From: Sipunculus nudus | Taxonomy: Eukaryota > Annelida > Sipuncula > Golfingiida > Sipunculidae | Reading direction: 5' to 3' | Assembly (NCBI GenBank): GCA_026874595.1 | Contig: CM049316.1 | Coordinates: forward strand, 69,739,676 to 69,803,675 | DNA: 64,000 nt | Shown: positions 60,101-62,839 of the stretch, piece by piece | Layout of the letters: every line of letters starts with the position of its first letter | Position numbering within the stretch: position 1 is the first letter of the stretch | Program-made: the position numbers and the translations under genes | Notes under the pieces: generated by a model | Database searches by the model: none | Told to the model about the DNA's origin: nothing | What the model saw: only the letters and a program-made list of their open reading frames with translations

Positions 60101-62440
60101 TTTAGTTATTTTGTCAACTTCTATGTAAAGACTTGAATTTTAGTTACTTTAATGGCTGGCTATGGTAGTTCAAGAAGGAAGAGCCATAGTTTACCTGATA
60201 ACAAAGATATTATTATTTTATGAAATTATAGAAATGCATGGAAATGGTGATTCATAAATAAAATTTGGGAAGAACCAACAACTGAAGCGGTGTACATTGG
60301 AGAAGGTGAAAAAACTATTGAAGGCTCAAATTATGCCCTTAAAAACCTTAAAAGACAAAAAACTAAGATCATGAAATTAAAAACTAACTGGGACCCTGCA
60401 GCATGTTTTCATTAAATTTCATTAATGTTTCGCATTAAATTGAAATTTCAGCACAAGCCCCTGCTGTGCAGCCTGTGCCTCCTGCTTCAAGAATACAGGA
60501 ACCACCTGCAGGTGGCGCTCAGGCTCTGCCCCTACCAGCACAGCAACGTCGATCTGTTCTCCCTGCCCAGCCACAACCTCCAGCACCTGAACCAGAGCCA
60601 GTAAGAAAATAGACTTTTCTACTGCACTAGCAACATCTGGTGGCAATAACTGACACTAAATGTTTTGGTCAATTATATTTATTTAGAAGTTAATTATATC
60701 TTAAATAATAAAGTAAAAACATCCGGTCTCATATTAAAACTGTAGGTCCCTGCAATAGTCTGTGGCATGTATTAAGTTTCATTTAACAAAAATTATTATG
60801 TTCATTCACAGGAATCACAAATCAGACGATTGTCATGTGCAGCCAGTTTTACACAGCCTAATATTTCATGCTTATGGCAATGTTTTAGAGCCCAGTATTT
60901 GAGGCATAAGGGGACATTAATCAGTCTAGTATTTCAGGCATAAGGCAATATTATGGATAATTGTGTTTTAGATATGTTGAAATATTACATAGCTTAGTGT
61001 TTGTAATTCAAGCATAATTCATCAGTCTGTAGGGTACAACCTTATGTTTCAGTTATAAGACAATATACCATTGCCTGGTGTCACAGGGATCAGAATTTTC
61101 AGCAATAGATTTTAGAGTCCAGAGCAATATGATGAAATCTTTAGAGATTTAAAAGTGGCCCATATCTGACATTTATTAACTAAAGATAATCCCTTGAATG
61201 TTTTATACCCAGACTGTTCAGTTTGTTATATCAACATGTTTTTATAATTATAAATAATCCAAACACATTCTTGACAAGGACATCTGGTGGCAAGTCAGAT
61301 GAACCAGTTTTGCAAAGGGTGTTTTACAGCTAACACATACTGTTTTTTTCTGTTTATCAGTATTGGCCCATGTACCATGTTTACTAACATCTTGTAGATA
61401 ACAAGCTCATATGTCTGTCACAGAGAACTTATAAGAATTTTTCATAGCAGGAATACCTACAAATCACTAATATATAAGCAGAAATTATTTAAGTTCTGCA
61501 GAAAATGTTTTAGCTGTATGTAAAGAGTATCTTTGTCAGAGCTTTGGTCATTGCAGGATATATACAAAAAAAACAACAATGTTCAGAAATTAATGGAAAG
61601 TAATTATAACATTACTCATGTTGTAGTCTTAAACTCTATTCAAAAGACAGTGCCACTTGCTTCATCTTGTCCTGAAAGGTCACTCAAGTCACTTTCATAA
61701 CATAACATGAGTGAATATGCATTTAAAACTGTTATTTGTGACAATATTCAGTATAAATAATTAAATTTGAATGAAATCACATTGATCATAGAAATTTGCA
61801 AATAATAACTCTTTTACAATATGCTCACCTGAATGAAGTATTGAAAAATATACATATGTTAGTGAAACCCTGGATCATATTTTAACTACTTTCTCTTTAA
61901 TTTCAGTCTGATTTTTTAAGAGACTAGATTATTTATTTGATTGACAGGAGGACATTCAAGTTATATGCTTAACTGTTACAGATATATTAAAAATTATAGG
62001 CTTAAATAATTTCTAGGCTTATACTTGAAACTTACTGTATTTATTCTTACCAGGAGGGATGGAATTTTAAGGTTTATACTTGGAACTTACAGTATTAATT
62101 CTTACTAGGAGGGATTGAATTTCTCGGCTTATACTTGAAAGTAACAGTATTCATTTTAACCATGAGGGGTGGAATTTCTATGTTTAAACTTGAACCTCAC
62201 AGTATATATTCTTATCAGGATATTTCTAGGCTTATACTTGAAAGTTACTGTTTTTATTCTTACCAGGAGGGATGGAAGTGTCCAGCGTGTACTTACGTAA
62301 ACCAGCCACTTCGTCCCGGCTGTGAAATATGCGCTGCACCTCGTCCTGATGATTACAAACCTCCAGCAAACTACCAGCCGAAAGAAATGGAAAAAAAACT
62401 TCTGCAGCAAATGGAACAGGAGGGTGAACTTGCCAGACAG
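24132..62440 (+). CDS. RBCK1: RBCK1/HOIL-1-like E3 ligase, 5' part (six exons, incomplete at 3' end)
   Basis: The joined exons give a continuous 278-codon frame with matching phases (1, 2, 0, 1, 0, 0). Residues 24-53 form an amphipathic helix like the LUBAC-tethering motif. Residues about 72-150 form the ubiquitin-like domain. Residues 151-220 are a Pro/Gln/Ala-rich linker. Residues 221-245 form an NZF finger (W223-X-C-X2-C-X3-N-X6-C-X2-C). In vertebrates HOIL-1 joins HOIP and SHARPIN in the cytosolic LUBAC complex, which builds linear ubiquitin chains in NF-kB and death signalling; its RING-IBR-RING also makes ester-linked ubiquitin. The catalytic RBR lies beyond the window. SHARPIN also has a UBL and NZF, but the spacing, the WVIG core and the sequence after the NZF favour RBCK1. 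Confidence 0.88.
24262..25971 (+). mobile_element. Decayed B-type Helentron-like element in RBCK1 intron 1
   Basis: A degenerate 5' end (TTTAACTCAAACGCC) is followed at about 24340 by CTGTTAACAGGGCACAAATC, also seen in B2 at 63684-63702. A degenerate 3' end ATCAGCTAGGCAATGTGAAGCATGGG, broken here as ATCAGCTAGG and GCATGGGTTGCTTGTTT, lies at 25935-25971. The middle shows no coding signal. The boundaries are tentative. Confidence 0.4.
26301..26469 (+). CDS. RBCK1: RBCK1 exon: LUBAC-tethering-like helix
   Basis: The acceptor TTTTGCATTCAG ends at 26300 and the donor GTGTGT begins at 26470. Residues 17-73 include a predicted amphipathic helix, with LLQELWKSI, then DG, then SEQAKVLAARLALM. This aligns in position and pattern with the HOIL-1 LUBAC-tethering motif that pairs with SHARPIN and HOIP. 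An Ala/Pro/Gln-rich hinge follows, and the exon enters the first UBL strand (EIR). An inverted-repeat transposon begins only 79 bp downstream of the donor. Confidence 0.85.
26549..29569. mobile_element. Fold-back-type DNA element with ~345-bp inverted ends (RBCK1 intron 2)
   Basis: The left end (26549 to about 26893) and the right end (about 29222 to 29569) are reverse complements, starting GTCACAGGACAAACTCCGAT and ending with the complement. Each arm consists of about seven short subrepeats around GGACAAACTCCGATC joined by TCTACTAG-type spacers, and runs inward to a shared AAACTTACCATAAT block. No transposase ORF was seen in the ~1 kb interior left after removing the nested element E. Such arms are typical of fold-back or Galileo-like elements; the superfamily is not established. 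The target duplication was not resolved in the AT-rich flanks. Confidence 0.8.
27461..28796 (+). mobile_element. Helitron-like element E with ~302-bp tandem units
   Basis: AGCCCTCAGCC (27465-27475) is exactly complementary to GGCTGAGGGCT (28760-28770). The 3' end is the hairpin TCAGC-TTTT-GCTGA followed by TATT and CTAG (28793-28796), then T. (GTCC)n sits near the 5' end. Four units start with GTGAGC(G/T)GGATATC at 27548, 27849, 28151 and 28454. Units carry GGTGACCTTGACCTA and GGTGGCGCCACCTACA-type blocks. It lies inside the fold-back element. Confidence 0.75.
29570..30163. other. Intron 2 sequence with family G repeat
   Basis: No gene. From about 29890 the sequence resembles parts of the later G2 copy (AGCAGGAACTTGCATCACC, and a TCAGTCACATG block near 30015), so this is probably a short G-family copy ending at 30204. 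Confidence 0.4.
30164..30204 (+). mobile_element. Family G 3' end (G1)
   Basis: CATTGCACAGGTTTGCATT is followed by AGGCCT-GG-AGGCCT (30184-30197), a perfect short hairpin, and TTGTT. The design resembles the A/B families: palindrome plus TTGTT. Confidence 0.5.
30400..34165 (+). mobile_element. Family G element (G2), interrupted by C2; 5' end unresolved
   Basis: The interior has repeated blocks: AAATTTTATGCAAAAATCAGT near 30845 (also as AAAGTTTATGC near 31210), and then modules ending in ACTGGTGGCACCACCT (about 31368 and 31493). The 3' end at 34131-34163 is GCACAAGTTTGCATT followed by GCC-TGTA-GGC and TTTGTTTTT, matching G1. C2 interrupts a module: the sequence breaks off after CCTGTGGCC at 31750 and a related module resumes after 33220. 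A 171-codon ORF inside it has no known domain and is not called. Confidence 0.5.
31751..33220 (+). mobile_element. Helitron-like non-autonomous element C2, nested in G2
   Basis: It starts TCTCTGTAATTGTATCCGCC. The 3' end has GGCGGATAC, then the perfect hairpin GTAGTCG-CTTGT-CGACTAC (33191-33209), CCGTATT and CTAG (33217-33220), followed by T. A GCC/CGC trinucleotide run lies near 31808. The body has about four units of 269-291 bp starting at GGGAACCGTTTGAC (near 32002, 32282, 32573 and 32842). Each holds one or two GGTGGCGCCACC palindromes. Confidence 0.8.
33221..34482. other. Rest of G2 and end of RBCK1 intron 2
   Basis: No coding signal on either strand; short minus-strand ORFs at 33605-33871 lack any domain. 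After the G2 terminus, about 320 bp of AT-rich intron lead to the exon 3 acceptor. Confidence 0.4.
34483..34576 (+). CDS. RBCK1: RBCK1 exon: first half of the ubiquitin-like domain
   Basis: The acceptor CTTTACTTACAG ends at 34482 and the donor GTACCC begins at 34577. Residues 73-104 give the beta-hairpin and start of the helix of the UBL (VKVYVEDKESSGSFVVLKL, then RPSMTIAELKRK). This corresponds to the vertebrate RBCK1 stretch ending in a Val-Ala-Ser-Leu-Lys-type helix start. The exon ends in phase 0 and is only 14 bp from the start of a 32-bp minisatellite. Confidence 0.88.
34591..35040. repeat. 32-bp minisatellite, left part
   Basis: About 14 units of ACAGTAAAACCTCACTGAAA followed by ATAAATATATAT, with two main variants (CCTCACTG and CCTGACTG) and 31-33-bp length variants. 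It is interrupted at 35040 by the LTR array and continues at 58434. Confidence 0.95.
35036..35040 (+). repeat. Left target-site duplication AAAAC
   Basis: AAAAC directly precedes the first LTR and is repeated at 58434-58438 directly after the last LTR. None of the four internal LTRs is flanked by it. It marks one integration event in the minisatellite. Confidence 0.85.
35041..36135 (+). repeat. LTR a (5' outer LTR)
   Basis: It begins TGTCACC and ends GGTGACA, a 7-bp terminal inverted repeat with the usual TG..CA. The first 21 bp also form a hairpin (TGTCACC-AGAAATC-GGTGACA). A TA-rich stretch at about 35156-35170 and ATATAACCTTATATGG near 35288 could serve as core promoter; this is not demonstrable from sequence alone. 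It differs from LTR f by about five substitutions seen by eye. Confidence 0.93.
36136..36859 (+). other. Untranslated leader of internal region a
   Basis: About 720 bp between LTR and gag ATG. It holds an A12-13 run near 36170, a 62-codon ORF with no domain, and a (TCCG)-rich stretch at 36661-36712. The same leader follows every other LTR of the array except the last (LTR f); this copy lacks one base in the TCCG run. Confidence 0.6.
36141..36158 (+). promoter_or_regulatory. Putative primer binding site
   Basis: TGGCGAGCGTGCCAGGAT starts 5 bp after the LTR end with the TGG expected to pair with a tRNA CCA tail. It resembles Arg-tRNA-type sites of 412/mdg1-like elements, but the tRNA is not identified. 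Its first nine bases recur inside the LTR at 36060-36068. Equivalent sites follow each other LTR. Confidence 0.5.
36860..37900 (+). CDS. gag: Gag polyprotein, copy a (346 aa)
   Basis: Structural protein that would form the particle and bind element RNA. Residues 25-65 are a charged coiled coil rich in Glu/Arg. Residues about 75-245 form a capsid-type helical domain with LDAFLERFERLA and a SCAN-like second half (LLMCEQFVN, then LSMFLKERR, then MVDLAESY). Residues 289-302 form a CCHC knuckle (C289-X2-C292-X4-H297-X4-C302). The ATG has a strong context (ACCATGG). Gag stops at 37900, overlapping protease by 16 nt in the -1 register. This copy has Tyr at residue 10; the other four have Cys. Confidence 0.93.
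   Translation: METLESLVRYGQALGLKDQALQDYVEARRRADEEREERARQRELEREREARAHELEVLRLKSDSGVKEERSRDVFPKIQLPPFDEAHDQLDAFLERFERLAVCQGYDRENWALHLSPLLRGKALGTYTQLSVSEAMDYDKLKIALLKRYQMTEEGYRHKFRTCRPERGETPSQFAVRLSGYLDHWIGMAGVGGDYDGVVNLLMCEQFVNCCSRDLSMFLKERRCRDFDSMVDLAESYTEAHGVHSLTARPRYGNNVPRPAQPVSQPREKREVERSPGGQTFKPSGGIRCYLCNELGHKARECKTSARSRPRSSPQVGRAAGDQQRYRTNFSPRITQNRNRRLCQWQ
37885..38496 (+). CDS. pro: Aspartic protease region, copy a (203 aa)
   Basis: Clan AA protease that would cleave Gag and Pol. The active-site loop is D56-S57-G58 (RDSGCSSAGI), a DSG variant of the usual DTG. A flap-like stretch follows (VECRLFDGSVRQFP), then VCDLALGN in place of the C-terminal I-L-G element. It is in the -1 frame relative to gag. 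No correctly phased X-XXY-YYZ slippery site was seen in the overlap (CCCAAAA at 37863 is out of phase), so the mode of expression is open. The last 83 nt overlap integrase in another frame. Confidence 0.8.
   Translation: MSMAVVEAETETVGAVKPEVESPSQSLGFAAQTEGGISLPVCEGLVNGKSARVLRDSGCSSAGIRGSYVEPNQFTGHQVECRLFDGSVRQFPTARINVDCAYFVGTIEAMVVGDAVCDLALGNVAGARDPYDPDPTWKSERSSGIVCDGVESQKEVSSAVETRSAAREKQIPTRSLNVASPVAGRIFEGAGGGWVFSAVLEAS
38414..39754 (+). CDS. int: Integrase, copy a (446 aa)
   Basis: Would join element DNA to the genome. Zinc-binding HHCC is H74-X6-H81-X29-C111-X2-C114. The catalytic core has D144 (MDLVGP), D204 (LTDMGTQF) and E240 (MVERFNG), giving an exact D,D-35-E spacing. A GPY/F module lies near residues 370-415 (QWKGPYTIV, then KTFHVN). 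The frame is the same as gag and +1 relative to protease. Unlike ordinary Ty3/gypsy elements it precedes the RT/RNase H region. This copy has Gln at 273 where d and e have Arg. Confidence 0.93.
   Translation: MLQAQLPAEFLKAQEEDGSLAPYWRLAREARNDSPFRIEDGYLVRVVSDKRGDQDGSRVVVPQTLRYDVMRMGHEAVMAGHQGIDKTHDRVRTQFFWKGMYNDIAEFCKSCPICQKTIPKGKVPGATLGQMPLIDEPWRRISMDLVGPIHPASERGHRYILTVMDYATRYPEAVALKNVDTVSVADALVDIYARLGVPSEVLTDMGTQFTSDLMREVSRVLSVRQLTTTPYHPMCNGMVERFNGTLKLMLKRMCEERPRDWDRYLSAVLFAYQEAPHESTGFSPFELLYGRIVRGPMRILRDLWTKRDTSVETKTTYQYVLDLQDKLSDTCALAREALNKSANRHRLLYDRGKCTRRFEAGDEVLLLLPTERNKLMVQWKGPYTIVNRVGDLDYRIKIGDKVKTFHVNMPKRYPARNEPQHILAAVAKGAPDSIHDPDGVDGETEH
39753..40352 (+). CDS. rnh: RT thumb and RNase H fragment, copy a; RT catalytic domain missing
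   Basis: The frame is open from just past the integrase stop (reading DRPKTKKALRAFLGLTGYYR) with no ATG; a TTG at 39777 is the first non-ATG candidate. It starts at the conserved RT thumb. Fingers, palm and the YXDD active site are absent, and only about 25 nt separate the integrase stop from the thumb. RNase H is complete by motif: KCDASDVGIG, the EKES glutamate, QTDHKPL, and GPDFLSR near the end. It is +1 relative to integrase. It ends 220 bp before the next LTR, confirming that RNase H is the last domain. Confidence 0.9.
   Translation, partial: DRPKTKKALRAFLGLTGYYRKFVPNYAEIAVPLTDLTRKGQPNKLDWKPVHENAYCSLKAKLSDPPILKLPDFSKRFYLKCDASDVGIGCILMQRHEGIMHPVAYASRKLLPRERNYSTIEKESLAIVWSVQKFEMYLACRPFTIQTDHKPLKCISKSKCANKRVMRWALVLQEFRFDIEAVSGKLNHGPDFLSRLPEC
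40556..40572 (+). promoter_or_regulatory. Polypurine tract
   Basis: AAAAGGAGGGGGTGA lies directly before LTR b, as expected for the plus-strand primer. The same tract precedes LTR e (51790-51805) and LTR f (57323-57338). It is absent before the truncated LTRs c and d. Confidence 0.8.
40573..41667 (+). repeat. LTR b
   Basis: Full length. It carries a private change near 40966 (GCAATAACG where others read GCACGAACG or GCACAAACG). It serves as 3' LTR of the first long unit and 5' LTR of the first short one. Confidence 0.92.
42393..43433 (+). CDS. gag: Gag, copy b (intact, no pol)
   Basis: 346 codons, Cys10 variant, otherwise like copy a. Only about 50 bp of the protease frame follow before the sequence jumps into a truncated LTR at 43483/43484. 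Confidence 0.9.
   Translation: METLESLVRCGQALGLKDQALQDYVEARRRADEEREERARQRELEREREARAHELEVLRLKSDSGVKEERSRDVFPKIQLPPFDEAHDQLDAFLERFERLAVCQGYDRENWALHLSPLLRGKALGTYTQLSVSEAMDYDKLKIALLKRYQMTEEGYRHKFRTCRPERGETPSQFAVRLSGYLDHWIGMAGVGGDYDGVVNLLMCEQFVNCCSRDLSMFLKERRCRDFDSMVDLAESYTEAHGVHSLTARPRYGNNVPRPAQPVSQPREKREVERSPGGQTFKPSGGIRCYLCNELGHKARECKTSARSRPRSSPQVGRAAGDQQRYRTNFSPRITQNRNRRLCQWQ
43484..44517 (+). repeat. LTR c, lacking its first 61 bp
   Basis: Joined directly to the early protease region. The junction has GT in both parents (AGAGAGT from internal sequence, CTGT before TCTCTATTG in the LTR). The terminal TGTCACC, its hairpin and the polypurine tract are lost. The remaining 1,034 bp are full. Confidence 0.92.
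45243..46283 (+). CDS. gag: Gag, copy c (intact, no pol)
   Basis: 346 codons, same protein as copy b, 2,850 bp downstream. It is the second member of an exact gag-only repeat with the same downstream junction (46333/46334). Confidence 0.9.
   Translation: METLESLVRCGQALGLKDQALQDYVEARRRADEEREERARQRELEREREARAHELEVLRLKSDSGVKEERSRDVFPKIQLPPFDEAHDQLDAFLERFERLAVCQGYDRENWALHLSPLLRGKALGTYTQLSVSEAMDYDKLKIALLKRYQMTEEGYRHKFRTCRPERGETPSQFAVRLSGYLDHWIGMAGVGGDYDGVVNLLMCEQFVNCCSRDLSMFLKERRCRDFDSMVDLAESYTEAHGVHSLTARPRYGNNVPRPAQPVSQPREKREVERSPGGQTFKPSGGIRCYLCNELGHKARECKTSARSRPRSSPQVGRAAGDQQRYRTNFSPRITQNRNRRLCQWQ
46334..47367 (+). repeat. LTR d, lacking its first 61 bp
   Basis: Same truncation point and same junction as LTR c, so the two arose by duplication of one rearranged unit and not by independent breaks. 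Confidence 0.92.
48093..49133 (+). CDS. gag: Gag, copy d
   Basis: 346 codons, identical to copies b and c at the protein level. It precedes a full protease-integrase-RNase H set. Confidence 0.92.
   Translation: METLESLVRCGQALGLKDQALQDYVEARRRADEEREERARQRELEREREARAHELEVLRLKSDSGVKEERSRDVFPKIQLPPFDEAHDQLDAFLERFERLAVCQGYDRENWALHLSPLLRGKALGTYTQLSVSEAMDYDKLKIALLKRYQMTEEGYRHKFRTCRPERGETPSQFAVRLSGYLDHWIGMAGVGGDYDGVVNLLMCEQFVNCCSRDLSMFLKERRCRDFDSMVDLAESYTEAHGVHSLTARPRYGNNVPRPAQPVSQPREKREVERSPGGQTFKPSGGIRCYLCNELGHKARECKTSARSRPRSSPQVGRAAGDQQRYRTNFSPRITQNRNRRLCQWQ
49118..49729 (+). CDS. pro: Aspartic protease region, copy d
   Basis: 203 codons with the same DSG active site. Residue 10 is Met where a and e have Thr. 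It overlaps gag and integrase in the same way. Confidence 0.8.
   Translation: MSMAVVEAEMETVGAVKPEVESPSQSLGFAAQTEGGISLPVCEGLVNGKSARVLRDSGCSSAGIRGSYVEPNQFTGHQVECRLFDGSVRQFPTARINVDCAYFVGTIEAMVVGDAVCDLALGNVAGARDPYDPDPTWKSERSSGIVCDGVESQKEVSSAVETRSAAREKQIPTRSLNVASPVAGRIFEGAGGGWVFSAVLEAS
49647..50987 (+). CDS. int: Integrase, copy d
   Basis: 446 codons with HHCC and D,D-35-E intact; Arg273, Pro410. Confidence 0.92.
   Translation: MLQAQLPAEFLKAQEEDGSLAPYWRLAREARNDSPFRIEDGYLVRVVSDKRGDQDGSRVVVPQTLRYDVMRMGHEAVMAGHQGIDKTHDRVRTQFFWKGMYNDIAEFCKSCPICQKTIPKGKVPGATLGQMPLIDEPWRRISMDLVGPIHPASERGHRYILTVMDYATRYPEAVALKNVDTVSVADALVDIYARLGVPSEVLTDMGTQFTSDLMREVSRVLSVRQLTTTPYHPMCNGMVERFNGTLKLMLKRMCEERPRDWDRYLSAVLFAYREAPHESTGFSPFELLYGRIVRGPMRILRDLWTKRDTSVETKTTYQYVLDLQDKLSDTCALAREALNKSANRHRLLYDRGKCTRRFEAGDEVLLLLPTERNKLMVQWKGPYTIVNRVGDLDYRIKIGDKVKTFHVNMPKRYPARNEPQHILAAVAKGAPDSIHDPDGVDGETEH
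50986..51585 (+). CDS. rnh: RT thumb and RNase H fragment, copy d
   Basis: Same start just after the integrase stop and same missing RT catalytic domain. No coding difference from copy a was noticed. Confidence 0.88.
   Translation, partial: DRPKTKKALRAFLGLTGYYRKFVPNYAEIAVPLTDLTRKGQPNKLDWKPVHENAYCSLKAKLSDPPILKLPDFSKRFYLKCDASDVGIGCILMQRHEGIMHPVAYASRKLLPRERNYSTIEKESLAIVWSVQKFEMYLACRPFTIQTDHKPLKCISKSKCANKRVMRWALVLQEFRFDIEAVSGKLNHGPDFLSRLPEC
51806..52900 (+). repeat. LTR e
   Basis: Full length; private change near 51988 (TCACACATCG in place of TCACGCATCG). Confidence 0.92.
53626..54666 (+). CDS. gag: Gag, copy e
   Basis: 346 codons, Cys10 variant, like copies b-d. The leader carries one private base change near 53568. 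Confidence 0.92.
   Translation: METLESLVRCGQALGLKDQALQDYVEARRRADEEREERARQRELEREREARAHELEVLRLKSDSGVKEERSRDVFPKIQLPPFDEAHDQLDAFLERFERLAVCQGYDRENWALHLSPLLRGKALGTYTQLSVSEAMDYDKLKIALLKRYQMTEEGYRHKFRTCRPERGETPSQFAVRLSGYLDHWIGMAGVGGDYDGVVNLLMCEQFVNCCSRDLSMFLKERRCRDFDSMVDLAESYTEAHGVHSLTARPRYGNNVPRPAQPVSQPREKREVERSPGGQTFKPSGGIRCYLCNELGHKARECKTSARSRPRSSPQVGRAAGDQQRYRTNFSPRITQNRNRRLCQWQ
54651..55262 (+). CDS. pro: Aspartic protease region, copy e
   Basis: 203 codons; residue 148 is Glu where a and d have Asp. The active-site region is unchanged. Confidence 0.8.
   Translation: MSMAVVEAETETVGAVKPEVESPSQSLGFAAQTEGGISLPVCEGLVNGKSARVLRDSGCSSAGIRGSYVEPNQFTGHQVECRLFDGSVRQFPTARINVDCAYFVGTIEAMVVGDAVCDLALGNVAGARDPYDPDPTWKSERSSGIVCEGVESQKEVSSAVETRSAAREKQIPTRSLNVASPVAGRIFEGAGGGWVFSAVLEAS
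55180..56520 (+). CDS. int: Integrase, copy e
   Basis: 446 codons, Arg273. Residue 410 is Leu in the motif after the GPY/F module, where a and d have Pro. Leu is the common residue here in related elements, so this copy may be closest to the active parent. Confidence 0.92.
   Translation: MLQAQLPAEFLKAQEEDGSLAPYWRLAREARNDSPFRIEDGYLVRVVSDKRGDQDGSRVVVPQTLRYDVMRMGHEAVMAGHQGIDKTHDRVRTQFFWKGMYNDIAEFCKSCPICQKTIPKGKVPGATLGQMPLIDEPWRRISMDLVGPIHPASERGHRYILTVMDYATRYPEAVALKNVDTVSVADALVDIYARLGVPSEVLTDMGTQFTSDLMREVSRVLSVRQLTTTPYHPMCNGMVERFNGTLKLMLKRMCEERPRDWDRYLSAVLFAYREAPHESTGFSPFELLYGRIVRGPMRILRDLWTKRDTSVETKTTYQYVLDLQDKLSDTCALAREALNKSANRHRLLYDRGKCTRRFEAGDEVLLLLPTERNKLMVQWKGPYTIVNRVGDLDYRIKIGDKVKTFHVNMLKRYPARNEPQHILAAVAKGAPDSIHDPDGVDGETEH
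56519..57118 (+). CDS. rnh: RT thumb and RNase H fragment, copy e
   Basis: Same truncated RT and complete RNase H motifs. It is followed by the 3' untranslated tail and polypurine tract of the last unit. Confidence 0.88.
   Translation, partial: DRPKTKKALRAFLGLTGYYRKFVPNYAEIAVPLTDLTRKGQPNKLDWKPVHENAYCSLKAKLSDPPILKLPDFSKRFYLKCDASDVGIGCILMQRHEGIMHPVAYASRKLLPRERNYSTIEKESLAIVWSVQKFEMYLACRPFTIQTDHKPLKCISKSKCANKRVMRWALVLQEFRFDIEAVSGKLNHGPDFLSRLPEC
57339..58433 (+). repeat. LTR f (3' outer LTR)
   Basis: Full length. Private changes near 57734 (GCACAAACG) and 58118 (ACGGCCTC in place of ACGGACTC). It ends GGTGACA and is followed at once by the right AAAAC duplication. Confidence 0.93.
58434..59252. 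repeat. 32-bp minisatellite, right part (with right AAAAC duplication)
   Basis: About 25 further units, with the same CTCACTG/CTGACTG variants. The variants appear in a repeating order (a roughly 160-190-bp supra-unit can be followed in 58440-58800), suggesting higher-order duplication. The unit begins with the same ACAGTAAAACCTC string as the adjacent element end. Confidence 0.95.
59253..59405. mobile_element. MITE-like remnant whose end seeded the minisatellite
   Basis: After the last unit comes GACCTCGATAAAATGGTCAC, and the segment ends in GGTGAGATTTTACTC. CAGTAAAACCTC at the array side is a near-complement of GAGATTTTACTC. This suggests a short inverted-repeat transposon with its left end tandemly amplified. 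The superfamily is not determined. Confidence 0.45.
59719..59917 (+). CDS. RBCK1: RBCK1 exon: second half of the ubiquitin-like domain
   Basis: The acceptor TGATGTTTAAG ends at 59718 and the donor GGTGAGG starts at 59918. Residues 105-170 complete the UBL: MLLDFQFPEEVQRWVIGKKL carries the helix end and WVIG core strand, then NGASIYLYLYSARS is the last strand. These align closely with vertebrate HOIL-1. A charged helix follows (RRKFRQQLDQL). The splice from exon 3 must cross the 25-kb intron. Confidence 0.92.
59918..60451. other. RBCK1: RBCK1 intron 4
   Basis: AT-rich, no feature seen besides donor and acceptor. Confidence 0.6.
60452..60600 (+). CDS. RBCK1: RBCK1 exon: Pro/Gln/Ala linker
   Basis: The acceptor AAATTTCAG ends at 60451 and the donor GTAAGA begins at 60601. 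It codes about 50 residues of low complexity (APAVQPVPPASRIQEPPAGG and so on, ending PAPEPEP) between UBL and NZF. Vertebrate RBCK1 has a Pro-rich linker at the same place. Phases 1 and 0 fit both neighbours exactly. Confidence 0.8.
60601..62014. other. RBCK1: RBCK1 intron 5, no other feature
   Basis: AT-rich intron with loosely repeated phrases (TAATATTTCATGC, GTATTTGAGGCATAAG and GTATTTCAGGCATAAGGC around 60860-60950). No coding signal. Confidence 0.5.
62015..62275 (+). repeat. ~55-bp tandem repeat duplicating the exon 6 splice acceptor
   Basis: Five units begin (G/A)G(C/T)TTATACTTG-like at about 62017, 62071, 62126, 62181 and 62229. Unit 1 contains TTCTTACCAGGAGGGATGGA, identical to the true exon 6 boundary (acceptor AG at 62265-62266). 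Unit 2 has TAG|GAGGGATTG, unit 3 has lost the AG, and unit 4 has CAG|GATATT. Confidence 0.85.
62267..62440 (+). CDS. RBCK1: RBCK1 exon: NZF zinc finger
   Basis: The acceptor is in the last 55-bp repeat unit and the donor GTAACC begins at 62441. Residues 221-278 begin EGWKCPACTYVNQP; the finger is W223, C225, C228, N232, C239, C242. The Thr-Tyr pair stands where NZF fingers use Thr-Phe to contact ubiquitin. After it come RPDDYKPPANYQP and a Glu/Lys/Gln-rich helix, as in vertebrate HOIL-1 between NZF and RING1. The exon ends in phase 0; the next exon is outside the window. Confidence 0.93.
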
Positions 62441-62839
62441 GTAACCCTGCATTTCAAGACACGTCATGGTTACGTTTTTTGTCTTTATACAGCCACACAC
62501 CCATGGTTTTGATCAAACAAATATAGAAAACAACATTTGCCATTTATGTCATATATTAAAAAGACACAATAAACCAGCTGGCAGTTCCCAAGATTAAATG
62601 TCAATCATTCCAGGCATAAAAGTAAAGTCCAAGTTCGCCTGAATGAGGATATTAATATGTACAAGTTAGTTTTTATAATGCATTAAAGCCTCTCAAGGGG
62701 TACTGCCAGGAGAACTTAAACACCAAGTGATACAATTATGATTATAAACACACGACATAGTGCTGGGGGGAACCAAAATAGGCCTCCAACAATAATGTAC
62801 AACAGTTTGCGAAACTCAACCCAGTATATATTATACCTC
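62441..62839. other. RBCK1: RBCK1 intron 6, no gene recognised
   Basis: Nothing recognised before the LINE relic. Confidence 0.5.

Noticed and set aside
62156-62500. 114-codon minus-strand ORF
   Set aside because: It is the antisense of the RBCK1 NZF exon and the adjacent repeat.
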